A stretch of DNA of 64,000 nucleotides from Plantactinospora mayteni (GTDB lineage: Bacteria > Actinomycetota > Actinomycetes > Mycobacteriales > Micromonosporaceae): assembly GCF_016862935.1 (NCBI RefSeq), contig NZ_BONX01000001.1:62001-126000 (forward strand), in the 5' to 3' direction. The position numbers were made by a program, and so were the translations under genes. A model generated the notes under the pieces. The model worked only from the letters and a program-made list of their open reading frames with translations. It had not been told where the DNA came from and made no database searches. Shown piece by piece: positions 35,244-44,501 of the stretch (position 1 is its first letter; the number at the start of each line of letters is the position of its first letter).

Positions 35244-35987
35244 TCAACCCCGGCGCGCGTAGACGACGTAGGTGAGGATCTCCGTCGGGATCAACGGGGC
35301 GCGCATGACCGTGGGCTTCAGGCCGTAACAGATGAGCAGGTCGCAGACGTCTTCGAGGCGCCCGCCGAGGTCCTGGACCTCGATCACGACCTGGGCGATG
35401 AGCGGCCAGTGCGCTGGGTCGATGCCGAGCAGCACATCGAGCTCCGCACCCTCGACGTCCACTTTGAGCAGGTCGACGACCCGGTCGTCCGGCAGGAACG
35501 AGGAGAGCCGCCGTACGTCGACCCGTACCTCGTAACCGCTGTGCAGGCGATCGATGTAGTCGACCGGTTCGTAGTCGTACAGGACCTTCTTCTGCAGGGC
35601 CTTCTGTTCCGGAAAGCGGGTGGAGTTTCCGGGCAGCAGCGGGTAGTAGGTGAACGGCACGTCGTCCTCGTCCGCCCGTCCGAGAGCGCACGGGTGCACG
35701 GCGATCTTCGTCCAGCCGTACTCCTCCATGTTCTGGGTGAGCGCCTGGGCCGGATCGGGCATCGGCTCGAAGGCCAGGATTTCGGCCGACTCCCTGCGCT
35801 GCTTGACGAAGAGCATGAAGAGGCCGATGTTGGCGCCGACGTCGACGACGAACGGCGCCTCGGGCAGCTGGATGGCGTCGTAACAGCCGTGGTCGAAGAT
35901 CTCGTTGTACTGCCACATGATTTCCTTGACGCTCGGTCCGAGGAAGGTCAGGTCTTCCTTGAGCTGCGCCGTCTTCATCTCCGTCAC
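35244..35987 (-). CDS. FkbM-family SAM-dependent methyltransferase
   Basis: 247 residues from a GTG that overlaps the upstream stop (GTGA); an internal ATG at 35978 is an alternative. Motif I VVDVGANIGLF, acidic loop EPMP and motif LLKVDVEGAELDVL are those of the FkbM family, which O-methylates hydroxyls on sugars and polyketides. It sits between a glycosyltransferase and a GH3 gene, so a sugar or nucleoside hydroxyl is the likely target. Confidence 0.88.
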   Translation of the reverse strand: MTEMKTAQLKEDLTFLGPSVKEIMWQYNEIFDHGCYDAIQLPEAPFVVDVGANIGLFMLFVKQRRESAEILAFEPMPDPAQALTQNMEEYGWTKIAVHPCALGRADEDDVPFTYYPLLPGNSTRFPEQKALQKKVLYDYEPVDYIDRLHSGYEVRVDVRRLSSFLPDDRVVDLLKVDVEGAELDVLLGIDPAHWPLIAQVVIEVQDLGGRLEDVCDLLICYGLKPTVMRAPLIPTEILTYVVYARRG

Positions 35988-36907
35988 GGTGTGGCCACCT
36001 CTCTGTCCGCCGCCTCGCCGGTGCCGGCCGGGTTTCCGAGCCCGTTCATTTCGCGATAGTGCCGCCAGAGGTCGTGATAGGGGATCTGCCCGCCCTCGGT
36101 CCGGGCCCGCAGCCACTCCCCCGCCCAGTGCACGAGCAACACGCGGTTGACCTGCGAGGGGATCAGCCGGCCCGACTCGACCCGGCCGATGTCGTGCCCG
36201 GCCCACTGCTCCTGCGGGATGTCGGGGTCGTCCGTCTCCGCGGCGATGGACCACAGGCTGGAGTAGGGCCGCCCGGAGGTCACGATCAGGTAGTTGAGCA
36301 GCGGTTGCTCCCGGCACAGCAACTCCATGTGCGGTGCCAGCCGGAGCGGGGCCGCCAGGTCGCGCTCCACCTCCGCCGGATCGATGAGGCCGCGCCGGGA
36401 CGCCACGAAGCCGGTGCTGGCCGCGTACTCGATCTGCTCGGGGCGCAGCTCGCCGGTGTCGTAGACGGAGTCCCGCCACACCCAGTGCCGGATGCGGGGG
36501 ATGTTCGAGTGCGAGGTCAGGAAGTCGAACCGGTCGAGGTACCGGAACACGAAGTCGACGGAGTCCAGGACGATCGTGTCGGAGTCGATGTAGAGGAACT
36601 CGTCGAACGGCCCCTGCCACAGCGCGAGCTTGCGGTACTGGCCCATGGTGACGCCGTCGTGGAAGGCGCGGCTGATCGCGTCGCACCGGCGCAGCACGGC
36701 GTCGTCGGCCCAGATGGTGAAGTCGCACCGGTCGGCCAGCCGGGCGATGCGGTCGTGGTCGTCGGCGAACGGGACGAAGCACAGTGGAATCGCCGGGTTG
36801 TGGGTGCGGAAGCTGTTCAGGAATCCGATGACCGGCTCCGCCACCGCGTCGTTGGCCAGAAAGTACACGCCCCGGTTTCCAGGCCCACCCTCAGTCTTCC
36901 TCGTCAT
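35984..36907 (-). CDS. Nucleotide-diphospho-sugar transferase-like glycosyltransferase
   Basis: 307 residues with a GT-A fold. It has an N-terminal VYFLANDAVAEPVIGFLNS strand-helix, the conserved KLALWQGPFDEFLYIDSDTIV segment whose DSD is the metal-binding DxD, and a QPLLNYLI acceptor-side motif. No membrane segment or signal, so it acts in the cytoplasm. Its partnership with an FkbM methyltransferase (GTGA overlap) is common in polysaccharide and natural-product loci. Donor and acceptor are unknown. Confidence 0.82.
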   Translation of the reverse strand: MTRKTEGGPGNRGVYFLANDAVAEPVIGFLNSFRTHNPAIPLCFVPFADDHDRIARLADRCDFTIWADDAVLRRCDAISRAFHDGVTMGQYRKLALWQGPFDEFLYIDSDTIVLDSVDFVFRYLDRFDFLTSHSNIPRIRHWVWRDSVYDTGELRPEQIEYAASTGFVASRRGLIDPAEVERDLAAPLRLAPHMELLCREQPLLNYLIVTSGRPYSSLWSIAAETDDPDIPQEQWAGHDIGRVESGRLIPSQVNRVLLVHWAGEWLRARTEGGQIPYHDLWRHYREMNGLGNPAGTGEAADREVATP

Positions 36908-36969
36908 CCGCTCTCCTCTTCACTTCGACGTTCGCGGATTCACTTTCGGGGTCCGAGCCGGATCAATGT

Positions 36970-37824
36970 TCAATGCCGGATCGCCCACTGCCAGCCCGCC
37001 GCTTCCGCCGCGATGTCGGGCCACTGCGGGTGGTCCGAGTAGTCGTCGCCGCAGGGCAGGAGCCGCAGGTACGGGTCGGCGACGTGGATCCGGTCGCCGT
37101 GCGGCGCCACCCGGTCGAGAAACCTGCGGGCCTCCAGCGCGGCCCACCGCTCGCCATGCTCCGGGTCCTCGGCGAACCGGCGTACCCTCGCCCGCAGGCG
37201 TTCGAGGATCCCCGCCGTCCACTTGAAGTGGTGCACCTGGACGAATCCCGCGGTGCGGGGCAGCGGGCGTCCCCCAGCGGCGCCGTGCTGGGCGGTGAGC
37301 AGGTCGACGTGGCCGCGTACGAGGCACGCCTTCAGCGGCAGCGCGCAGGCGAGCCGGGTGCTGACCGAGCCGGCGAGCGGAAACTGCTCCCACAGCGGGC
37401 GTCCGTCGAGGGGCGGGAAGCCGCCGTCCGCCGCGACCCGGTCCAGGAAGCAGCCGTTGACGTGGTCGAAGCCGCCCCGCTCGCACAGCTCCGCCAGTTC
37501 CGGCAGCGGACGGTCGTAGACGTGCAGCTCGTCGGCGTCGGCCAGCACGTACCAGGCGTCCGGGTCGAGGTATCGGAGGTAGCGGAAGATGCGCCGGCTG
37601 CCCTCCAGGGTCCATTGTCCGAAGTGGACGTGCCAGAACGACACACCGCTGTCGGCCGCCACCCGCCGCGCGTGTTCGTACCTGGGATCGTCCGGTGAGC
37701 CGACGTTGAGGACGAGCCGGAAGGACTCGATGCCGAGTCCCCGGTAGTGCCGGACCAGTTGGGGCAGCAGCAGCACGTCGTCCGCGCCGACGATGCTGGC
37801 GAAGCGCAGCCGCACGTTCGTCAT
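36970..37824 (-). CDS. GT2/GT92-like glycosyltransferase
   Basis: 284 residues from the ATG at 37824, which overlaps the LRR stop by four bases. Features are an N-terminal DVLLLPQLVRHYRGLGIESF segment, the nucleotide-binding WYVLADADELHVYD with its DAD motif, and a conserved VHHFKWTAGILERLR helix near the end. These match the glycosyltransferase family 2/92-type proteins that read 'lives, then moves to the next carbon' on soluble acceptors. It is followed 62 bp later by the second transferase; both probably tailor the same product. Confidence 0.8.
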   Translation of the reverse strand: MTNVRLRFASIVGADDVLLLPQLVRHYRGLGIESFRLVLNVGSPDDPRYEHARRVAADSGVSFWHVHFGQWTLEGSRRIFRYLRYLDPDAWYVLADADELHVYDRPLPELAELCERGGFDHVNGCFLDRVAADGGFPPLDGRPLWEQFPLAGSVSTRLACALPLKACLVRGHVDLLTAQHGAAGGRPLPRTAGFVQVHHFKWTAGILERLRARVRRFAEDPEHGERWAALEARRFLDRVAPHGDRIHVADPYLRLLPCGDDYSDHPQWPDIAAEAAGWQWAIRH

Positions 37825-38888
37825 CGCGCCGCTCTCTCCGCCGGGTCGACCCGGATGTCCAGCTCCTCCAGCCGGCTCATCGACCGCAGGTACGAGGGTG
37901 GCCCGTCCAGCGGGTTCTCGGCCAGAAACAGCCACCGCAGCTCGGTCAGCCCGCAGATCCACTCCGGCGCCTCGGAGATCCGGTTCTCCGCCAGCCCGAG
38001 CCAGGTGAGCCCGGTCAGTTCCCGGAGCGCCGGTGGTACCTCGGTCAGGCTGTTGCCGCTCAGGTCCAGCCGGACCAGTGCGGGCGCCTCCCGGAGCCCG
38101 GGACCGACGTGGCGGAGGTGGTTGCCCCTCAGGTCCAGATCGCTCAGCGCCGCCGGCAGGCCGGGCAGCTCGGTCAGCCGGTTACCGGACAGGTCCAGGC
38201 GGCGCAGCCGGCTCAGGGACCGCAGCGTCGCCGGCAACCGCGTGATCCGGTTGTCGGCGGCGTCGAGCCAGCGCAGCTCGGTCAGCTCGGTGACGGCGTC
38301 CGCCAGACCGGACAGCCCGTTCGCGGCCACGTCCAGACCGGTGAGCCCGGGCAACCGGTACACCTGCGGCGGGAGGGTGGTGAACGCGTTGCCGCGCAGC
38401 CGGAGCAGGTCGAGTGCGGCGAGATCGGCGAGCCGGACCGGCAGGTCGGCGAGGCGGTTGCCGGCCAGGTCGAGATGGCGCAGGCCGGGCAGCTCGGCCA
38501 CCACCGGCGGGACGGCCGTCAGCCCGTTGCCGGCCAGGTCCAGCCACGCCAGCCGGGTCAGCTCCGCCAGCCACCGGGGAAGGCGCGACAGGCGGTTGCC
38601 GGCCAGGTCGAGCCGGCGCAGGCCGGCGGGCGCGGACGCGGCGCCGGGCAACTCGGCCAGCCGGTTGCCGGACAGGTCGAGCCAGACCAGTCCGTCGAGG
38701 TCGAAAAGCCAGCTCGGCACCGTCGCTATCGCGTTGCCGCTGAGGTCGACCCAGTCGGCCGCGCCGAGCTCCGCGATCCCGGCCGGCACCTCGGGCAGCC
38801 CGAGATTGGACAGGTCGACGACCCGGGCGGCCTGTTCTCCGGCGACGGCCAGCCGGCGTCGCACCTCGCCGTCGGTGGGGATCGTCAC
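37821..38888 (-). CDS. Leucine-rich-repeat protein
   Basis: 355 residues from the GTG overlapping the kinase gene stop. Almost the whole chain is about 14 repeats of 22-23 residues with the consensus LxxLDLxGNxLxxLP, ending LEELDIRV. No signal peptide, transmembrane helix or attached effector domain. LRR solenoids bind proteins. It is unusual in a biosynthetic operon, yet its start and stop are both fused by overlap (GTGA, ATGA) to a kinase and a glycosyltransferase gene. It must therefore be made in step with them, perhaps as a scaffold. Confidence 0.9.
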   Translation of the reverse strand: MTIPTDGEVRRRLAVAGEQAARVVDLSNLGLPEVPAGIAELGAADWVDLSGNAIATVPSWLFDLDGLVWLDLSGNRLAELPGAASAPAGLRRLDLAGNRLSRLPRWLAELTRLAWLDLAGNGLTAVPPVVAELPGLRHLDLAGNRLADLPVRLADLAALDLLRLRGNAFTTLPPQVYRLPGLTGLDVAANGLSGLADAVTELTELRWLDAADNRITRLPATLRSLSRLRRLDLSGNRLTELPGLPAALSDLDLRGNHLRHVGPGLREAPALVRLDLSGNSLTEVPPALRELTGLTWLGLAENRISEAPEWICGLTELRWLFLAENPLDGPPSYLRSMSRLEELDIRVDPAERAAR

Positions 38889-39835
38889 CAGTCCCGTCCC
38901 GCGTTCAACCGGTACGCCAGCCAGCTGTGGCACTCGTCGACGTGCGCGACCCACGGCACGTCCGGCTGGTGGCCGAGGAATCCGGCCGCCTCGACCAGGT
39001 TGACCAGGTCGAACGCCATGGGCAGCAGCGCGCGTTCGGCCGGCGCCAGTGGCCGGACCTTGTCGTAGCCGGTGATCACGGCCTCGACGAGCCGGGCCGG
39101 CAGGCACCGGTCGTCCTGCTCCATCGCGGCGTAGTGCCACACCCGGGCCAGATCGATGATCAGCGGCCCGTGGTTGAGTTCGTCGAAGTCGAGCACCGCC
39201 ACCACCTGGTCGTCCGCCACCAGCAGGTTGTGCCGGTGCAGGTCGTGGTGCAGCGGTCCGGCCGGCAGGTCGTCGAGCGCCCGCAGGTCGTCGCGGTGCG
39301 TGTCGAGAAACGCCGCGGTGCGGCGCCGCCACTCGTCGGCCCCCTCGATCGCCAGCGACGAGCCCGCCACCCCGCGCAGCTGCCCGACCCGGTCGACACG
39401 CGGGATCCGCGGATCTTCCCAGCCTGCGGTGAGCAGGTGAAACCTGGCCAGCAGGCCGCCGCACTGCTCGGCGAGGTCTTCGGTGAGCCGGGACGGCACC
39501 ATGCCGGGACAGAACGGGAACACCGCGATCGGGTGCTCCGCACGCAGCAGCAGCTCGCCGTTGTCCGCCGGAAACGGCGCCGGGGTGGGATAGCCCGCGC
39601 GGGCCAGGAAGGCCACCACGTGCAGCTCCGCGGCGACCTTGTCGGCGGCGGACAGCAGGTACTGCCGGACCACCACCTCGCCGGCTTCGGTGGCGACGCG
39701 GACGTTGCGGTTGTCCTCACCGCCGGTCAGCAGCCGCGGCTCACCCTGCGGCCGGCGGCCGAAACGGGCCAGCACCACCGTGACGTCCGGGCCGTCAGGC
39801 ATTGTCGACATCTCCAGCACCTCGATTTCCAGCAC
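38885..39835 (-). CDS. Aminoglycoside-phosphotransferase-like kinase
   Basis: 316 residues. The protein-kinase-like fold shows LLTGGEDNRNVRV (nucleotide loop), VVVRQY (ATP lysine replaced or shifted), catalytic HHDLHRHN (Asp198, Asn203) and metal Asp216 in VLDFDE. The family includes aminoglycoside phosphotransferases, homoserine kinase II and antibiotic kinases used for self-resistance. In this cluster it may phosphorylate the nucleoside product or an amino-sugar intermediate. ATGs at 39811 and 39802 are alternative starts. Confidence 0.87.
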   Translation of the reverse strand: MLEIEVLEMSTMPDGPDVTVVLARFGRRPQGEPRLLTGGEDNRNVRVATEAGEVVVRQYLLSAADKVAAELHVVAFLARAGYPTPAPFPADNGELLLRAEHPIAVFPFCPGMVPSRLTEDLAEQCGGLLARFHLLTAGWEDPRIPRVDRVGQLRGVAGSSLAIEGADEWRRRTAAFLDTHRDDLRALDDLPAGPLHHDLHRHNLLVADDQVVAVLDFDELNHGPLIIDLARVWHYAAMEQDDRCLPARLVEAVITGYDKVRPLAPAERALLPMAFDLVNLVEAAGFLGHQPDVPWVAHVDECHSWLAYRLNAGRDW

Positions 39836-39850
39836 CTCGTTGACAGGTCG

Positions 39851-42700
39851 TCATCGGTCCCGCGCCTCCGGCGACAAGGGCTCAGGGGGCGGGCACAGGG
39901 CGAACGATGCCAGCCGGGCCCCGGCCGGGAGGACCAGATAGAGGTCGTGTCGCCCGCCCGGTCCGGCGAGCGGCGCCTCGACCGTGCGCCATTCGTACCG
40001 GCCGTCGCAGGTGGGCACGTCCAGCACGCCGAGCAGATGACCGCCGGCCGGATCGCCCAGCCGCACCTGAAGTTGCCCGCCCGGCGCGCCACCGCCCATC
40101 CGGGCCACGATCCGGTCCGGGCCACGGCCGAGGTCGGCATCGCGGTACAGCAGCCAGGCGCCGTCGGACCGGGCCTCGACGGCCTCGCCGGTGAGCCGGG
40201 CCTCGTCGACGATGCGGACGTTCTGGTAGTCGTCGAAGTCGACGGCGCGTACCGAGGTGCCGGTCACGTCCCGTGGCACCGGCGGCGGCGCGGTGACGGT
40301 GAGCACCGCCCGGCGCGCGATCGCGGCCGAGCTGCCACCCACCATGACCTCGTACGGTCCAGGCGCAACCCGGTGCCGCCCGCTGCCGACGTCCCAGTAC
40401 CCGAGGTCGTCGACGGCGAGCGTCAGCTCGACCGCCCGGCACGCAGCCGCCGGCAGGTGGACGCGCCGGAAAGCGTGCAGTTGGTGCCGCGGCAGCGGAA
40501 GCGGCGGCTTCAGGGCCCGCAGGTAGAGCTGGACCACCTCGTCGGCATCGACGTCGCCCACGTTGGTCACGTCGACGGAGACGGTGACCCGGTCGCCGGG
40601 CGCCGCCGCCGTGGCGTCGAGGCGCAGTGCCCCGTAGTCGAAGGAGCTGTACGAGAGCCCGTGGCCGAACGGGTACAGCGGCTGCCGGTCGGAGTAGAGG
40701 TAGGTCAGCCGGCTCTTGATGATGTCGTAGTCGGTGATGTCACCCAGGTCGCCGACGCTGCGCGGCCAGCTCTGCGGCAGCCGCCCGGCCGGGCTGCACG
40801 CGCCGAAGATCACGTCGGCCAGCCCGTTGCCGAACTCCTGTCCCCCGTGTGCCGACCACAGCAGTGCGCGGGCCCGCCCGGCGAGCTCCGGCACCGCGAG
40901 CGGGTGACCGCTGATCAGCGCCACCACCGTGTCCGGGTTGGCGTCGATGACCGTGCGGGCCAGCTCCGCCAGCGCCGGTGGCAGGCCGACGTCCTGCCGG
41001 TCCAGCATCTCCCGCCCGTTGATGTGCGGGTAGGTGCCGACGCAGAGCACCACGGTGTCCGCCCCTGCGGCGGTGGCCGCTGCCGCGTCGGTGCCCCGGC
41101 GCACCAACTCCACCTCGATCGGTGACGCCCGGTCCGGGTCCGCGCCGGGCAGCAGCCGGCCGTCGTCCTGGACCGCCGCGTAGCCCTCGGTGTAGTCGTG
41201 CCACAGCAGCCGGGCGTCCTGCCGACGGTGCAGGCGGAACGTCTCGCGGACGTCCCAGCCGTGCGGCTCGATCCGGTTGCAGCGCAGCGGTGCGCCCTTG
41301 GACCACAGGAAGAGCCCGTTCGACACCGAGCGCAGGCAGATCCCGCCCTCGCCCCAGTCGAACACGTCGAAGCAGGCGGCGTCGGTGAGCTCGGAACCGC
41401 CGGCACGCAACTCGCCGTCCGTGGACTCGTCGCCCACCGTCAGGTAGCGGCCGTCGGCGCGCAACCGCAACGCGATCCGGTCGACGCCGGCCTCGAACGT
41501 GACGCGGGATCCGCCGGCCTGCTCCCGGATGCCGTCGAGGGGGGTCACCCGGTAGGGCAACTGCCCGCCGTACCAGTCGCGGCAGAGCCGGTCGGCCAGC
41601 GGCCCGACGACCGCGATCTCACCGGCGGCGCCGGGCCGCAGGGGCAGCAGCCCGTCGTTGCGCAGCAGGACAACCGATTCGCGTACCGCCTGCCGGGCGA
41701 GGGCGGCGTGCCGGTCGGCCCGGCCAGGATCCGGGTCCGGGGCGGGCGGCGGCTCGTCGAACTCGCCGAGGCGGGCCCGCATCCGCAGCAGGCGCCGGGC
41801 GGCTGCGGTCACGTCCTCCTCGCACAGCAGGCCCAGCGTGACCGCCTGGTGCAGGGCGTCGAGGGTGATGGTGGGGTCGCCGAAGTGGTCGGTGAAGCTG
41901 TCCAGGCCCGCCCGGATCGCCGCCGGGTAGGCGTGCGCCCGGTCGTCGTAGTAGCGGGTCTTCTCGACGAGGTCGGAGGGGGCGAAGCCATCCGCGACCA
42001 CGACCAGGTCGGGATCGGCCTCCCGCAGGATCCGCAGATGCTCGCTCAGGTGGTTGGGGCGGCCGTTGACGAGGCTGAACGACGGCATGACGGCCGCGAC
42101 CACACCCTCCCTGACCACGTCGAGGAACGGGCGCAGGTCGTACTCGTGCAACACCCGGGGCCGCACGTCCACCGACTCGGTGAACTTGTCGACCTCGTGG
42201 TTGTAGGCCAGGAAGTGCTTCAGCGTCGGTGCCGTACGCCAGCGCGGGCCGGCGCCCGCGCGGTCGTGCTCGCCACGCAGGCCACGGCAGAAGCCGACGG
42301 CCAGCCGGACGGTCAGCAGCGGATCCTCGCTGTAACCCTCCTCGTTGCGGCCCCAGCGCGGATCGCGAAGCAGGTTGACCACGGGCGCCCAGAGGTTGCG
42401 GCCGGTCATCGGGTCGGGCGGGTCCGCACGCAGCAGCAGGTCGACCTCGGTGCCGATGACCGCGCCGACCTCCTCGAGCAGCTCGGGGTGCCAGGTGGCG
42501 CCGAGCCCGACCGCCTGCGGAAACACCGTGCCGGGTACCGAGGCCACCACGCCGTGCACCGCCTCCCCGCCGGTGTTGAACGCGCCCACCCCGAGCCGGT
42601 CGACCCGGGGCATGTACCCGTAGAGCATCGCGACCTTCTCGTCGAAGGTCAGCCGGCGGAGAATCGACTCCGCCCGCGCTTCGGGCTTCACCCTCCACAC
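39851..42700 (-). CDS. GH3 glycoside hydrolase with inserted trefoil-like domain
   Basis: About 949 residues, no signal peptide. It retains GH3 motifs: GEAVHG (about 45-50), RDPRWGRNEEGYSEDP, KHFLAYN (161-167) and nucleophile Asp237 in VVADGFAP. Domain 2 is interrupted by the same trefoil-like insert as its paralogues (CFDVFDWGEGGICLR, GWDVRETFRLHRR). It resumes at TVVLCVGTYPHINGRE and ends with an FnIII-like domain and a CBM6-like domain (DFDDYQNV). A cytoplasmic exo-glycosidase (glucosidase or xylosidase type) is likely. GTG start; a second GTG at 42691 is possible. Confidence 0.87.
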   Translation of the reverse strand: MWRVKPEARAESILRRLTFDEKVAMLYGYMPRVDRLGVGAFNTGGEAVHGVVASVPGTVFPQAVGLGATWHPELLEEVGAVIGTEVDLLLRADPPDPMTGRNLWAPVVNLLRDPRWGRNEEGYSEDPLLTVRLAVGFCRGLRGEHDRAGAGPRWRTAPTLKHFLAYNHEVDKFTESVDVRPRVLHEYDLRPFLDVVREGVVAAVMPSFSLVNGRPNHLSEHLRILREADPDLVVVADGFAPSDLVEKTRYYDDRAHAYPAAIRAGLDSFTDHFGDPTITLDALHQAVTLGLLCEEDVTAAARRLLRMRARLGEFDEPPPAPDPDPGRADRHAALARQAVRESVVLLRNDGLLPLRPGAAGEIAVVGPLADRLCRDWYGGQLPYRVTPLDGIREQAGGSRVTFEAGVDRIALRLRADGRYLTVGDESTDGELRAGGSELTDAACFDVFDWGEGGICLRSVSNGLFLWSKGAPLRCNRIEPHGWDVRETFRLHRRQDARLLWHDYTEGYAAVQDDGRLLPGADPDRASPIEVELVRRGTDAAAATAAGADTVVLCVGTYPHINGREMLDRQDVGLPPALAELARTVIDANPDTVVALISGHPLAVPELAGRARALLWSAHGGQEFGNGLADVIFGACSPAGRLPQSWPRSVGDLGDITDYDIIKSRLTYLYSDRQPLYPFGHGLSYSSFDYGALRLDATAAAPGDRVTVSVDVTNVGDVDADEVVQLYLRALKPPLPLPRHQLHAFRRVHLPAAACRAVELTLAVDDLGYWDVGSGRHRVAPGPYEVMVGGSSAAIARRAVLTVTAPPPVPRDVTGTSVRAVDFDDYQNVRIVDEARLTGEAVEARSDGAWLLYRDADLGRGPDRIVARMGGGAPGGQLQVRLGDPAGGHLLGVLDVPTCDGRYEWRTVEAPLAGPGGRHDLYLVLPAGARLASFALCPPPEPLSPEARDR

Positions 42701-42713
42701 CTCCCGGATCGCA

Positions 42714-44501
42714 TCAGGCGTACGCCTTGGCCTGTAGGTCGTAGAGCGCGGCGTACCGGCCGGCGCGGGCCAGCAACGAGGCGTGCGTACCCGACTCGAC
42801 CAGCCGCCCTGCCTCCAGCACGAGGATCAGGTCGGCACCGGCCACCGTGGAGAACCGGTGCGACACGACGACGGTGATGGCTCCGGTGCCGCCGCGAATG
42901 GCGCGGGCGCGCGTCATGTACGCCTCGAAGATCGCCCGCTCGCTCGGCGCGTCCAGGGAGGCGGTCGGCTCGTCGAGCACGAAGAGCAGCGGCTGGGCCC
43001 GCATGCACGCCCGGGCCAGCGCCACCTTCTGCCACTGCCCCTCGGACAGCTCGACGCCGCCGAACTGCGTGGACAGCATCGTGTCCGTCCCCTGCGGTAG
43101 GCGGTCGACGAACTCTTCGGCGCCGGCCGTCCGGATCGCCGCCCGGATCCGTTCGGCGGAATCCATTCCGGCGGGGTCGCCGAGCCCCACTCCTTCGGCG
43201 ACGGTGGTCCGGTACCGGCCGAAGTCCTGGAACGCCGCGCTCATCGCGGCCCGCCAGGCGGCGGTGTCGAGGTCGGCGAGGTCCGTGCCGTCCACCCGGA
43301 CGGCGCCGCTGTCCGGTCGGTAGAGCTTCGCCAGCAGCTTGACGAGCGTGGACTTGCCGGAGCCGTACTCGCCGACCACGGCGACGATCGCGCCGGCCGG
43401 CAGGCGCGCGCTGAGCCGGTCCACCGCGAGACGGTCGGTGCCCGGGTAGGTGAAGCTGACGTCGTCGAGGACGATGCCGTCGGTCAGCCTGGCCGGCGGG
43501 GCGAGGCCGGGGCCGCCACGGGCCGCCGTCCCGGCGTGGTATTCGCGCAGCCACCGGTACGGGGCGAGGACCAGGGCTGCGCCACCCGCGTCGATCGAGC
43601 GTTCGACCGCCTGCTCCACCGCGAACCGCAGCTGCGCGCCGACGGTGATCGCGAGGACGAGGTCGCCGCCGGCCGCCGGTGAGCCCGCCGTCTGGCGTAC
43701 CAGCAGGACCAGGCCGCCGATGAAACCGAGCGCGAAGATGCTCCAGCCGAGCGCCGACCAGAGCGACGCGACGAGCCTCGCCCGCACGACGGTGGTCGCG
43801 GCGCTCTCCCACGCCTGCCGCTGGCGCCGGAGCAGCCGGTCGGCGGCGCCGGCCACCCGCAGTTCCTTGCCCGCCCCCGGGTCGATGGCCAGCGCCAGCA
43901 GGTGACGCTCGAGCCGCCGGTCCTCGGCCGCCGCCGCCTCGGCGTCGCGCATGCGCCGGCCCCCGTGCCACTCCAGCAGCAGCGGGACCACGGCGACGAC
44001 CAGCAGGCCGAGCAGCAGCGGGGAGACGGTGGCCAGGACGGCGAGGGCCGCGCCGAGACGAACGACGAACACGAACGCCTCGATCGCCGCCCAGCCCGAG
44101 TCGACCACCCGCCACACCTCGGCGCGCACCACACCGATCCGGTCCAGGTAGTCGCTGCGTTCCAGGTGCTCGATGGTGTCGACGCCCATCGTCGCCCGCA
44201 TCACCTCCGGCTGCACCTCGGTCAGGGTGACCCGGCCCACCACGTGGGTGCGCAGTTCGAAACCGATCTGACCGACGACCAGATCGATCGTGTACGCGGC
44301 AGCCGCACCGGCCGCGCCCACGACGATGGCGCTGAAGTCCGCCCGGATCGAGCCGTCGACCACGGCGCGCAGGCCGAGGCCGACGACTGCGAAGGAGACG
44401 CTGTTGAGGGCGATGCAGCACAGCGAGAGCAGGGTCAGTCCCGGGCTGTGGCGCCAGCACCGGAGGAACGACTCCCGGCGCACGGCCAGATCGGCGATCA
44501 C
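42714..44501 (-). CDS. ABC exporter half-transporter, subunit 2
   Basis: 595 residues from a GTG overlapping the upstream stop. An N-terminal exporter-type membrane domain has six helices (TLLSLCCIALNSVSFAVVGLG onward). The ATPase domain has Walker A GEYGSGKST, Q-loop AFQDFGRY, Walker B LLFVLDEPTASLD and switch VVVSHRFSTV. The signature motif reads LSEGQWQK instead of LSGGQ, so this half may have a degenerate ATP site. It probably forms a heterodimer with the next gene's product to export the cluster product. Confidence 0.9.
   Translation of the reverse strand: MIADLAVRRESFLRCWRHSPGLTLLSLCCIALNSVSFAVVGLGLRAVVDGSIRADFSAIVVGAAGAAAAYTIDLVVGQIGFELRTHVVGRVTLTEVQPEVMRATMGVDTIEHLERSDYLDRIGVVRAEVWRVVDSGWAAIEAFVFVVRLGAALAVLATVSPLLLGLLVVAVVPLLLEWHGGRRMRDAEAAAAEDRRLERHLLALAIDPGAGKELRVAGAADRLLRRQRQAWESAATTVVRARLVASLWSALGWSIFALGFIGGLVLLVRQTAGSPAAGGDLVLAITVGAQLRFAVEQAVERSIDAGGAALVLAPYRWLREYHAGTAARGGPGLAPPARLTDGIVLDDVSFTYPGTDRLAVDRLSARLPAGAIVAVVGEYGSGKSTLVKLLAKLYRPDSGAVRVDGTDLADLDTAAWRAAMSAAFQDFGRYRTTVAEGVGLGDPAGMDSAERIRAAIRTAGAEEFVDRLPQGTDTMLSTQFGGVELSEGQWQKVALARACMRAQPLLFVLDEPTASLDAPSERAIFEAYMTRARAIRGGTGAITVVVSHRFSTVAGADLILVLEAGRLVESGTHASLLARAGRYAALYDLQAKAYA

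Noticed and set aside
32410-35916. 1168-codon - strand frame extending GH3 over the FkbM gene
   Set aside because: FkbM motifs are in another frame there; GH3 begins at 35235.
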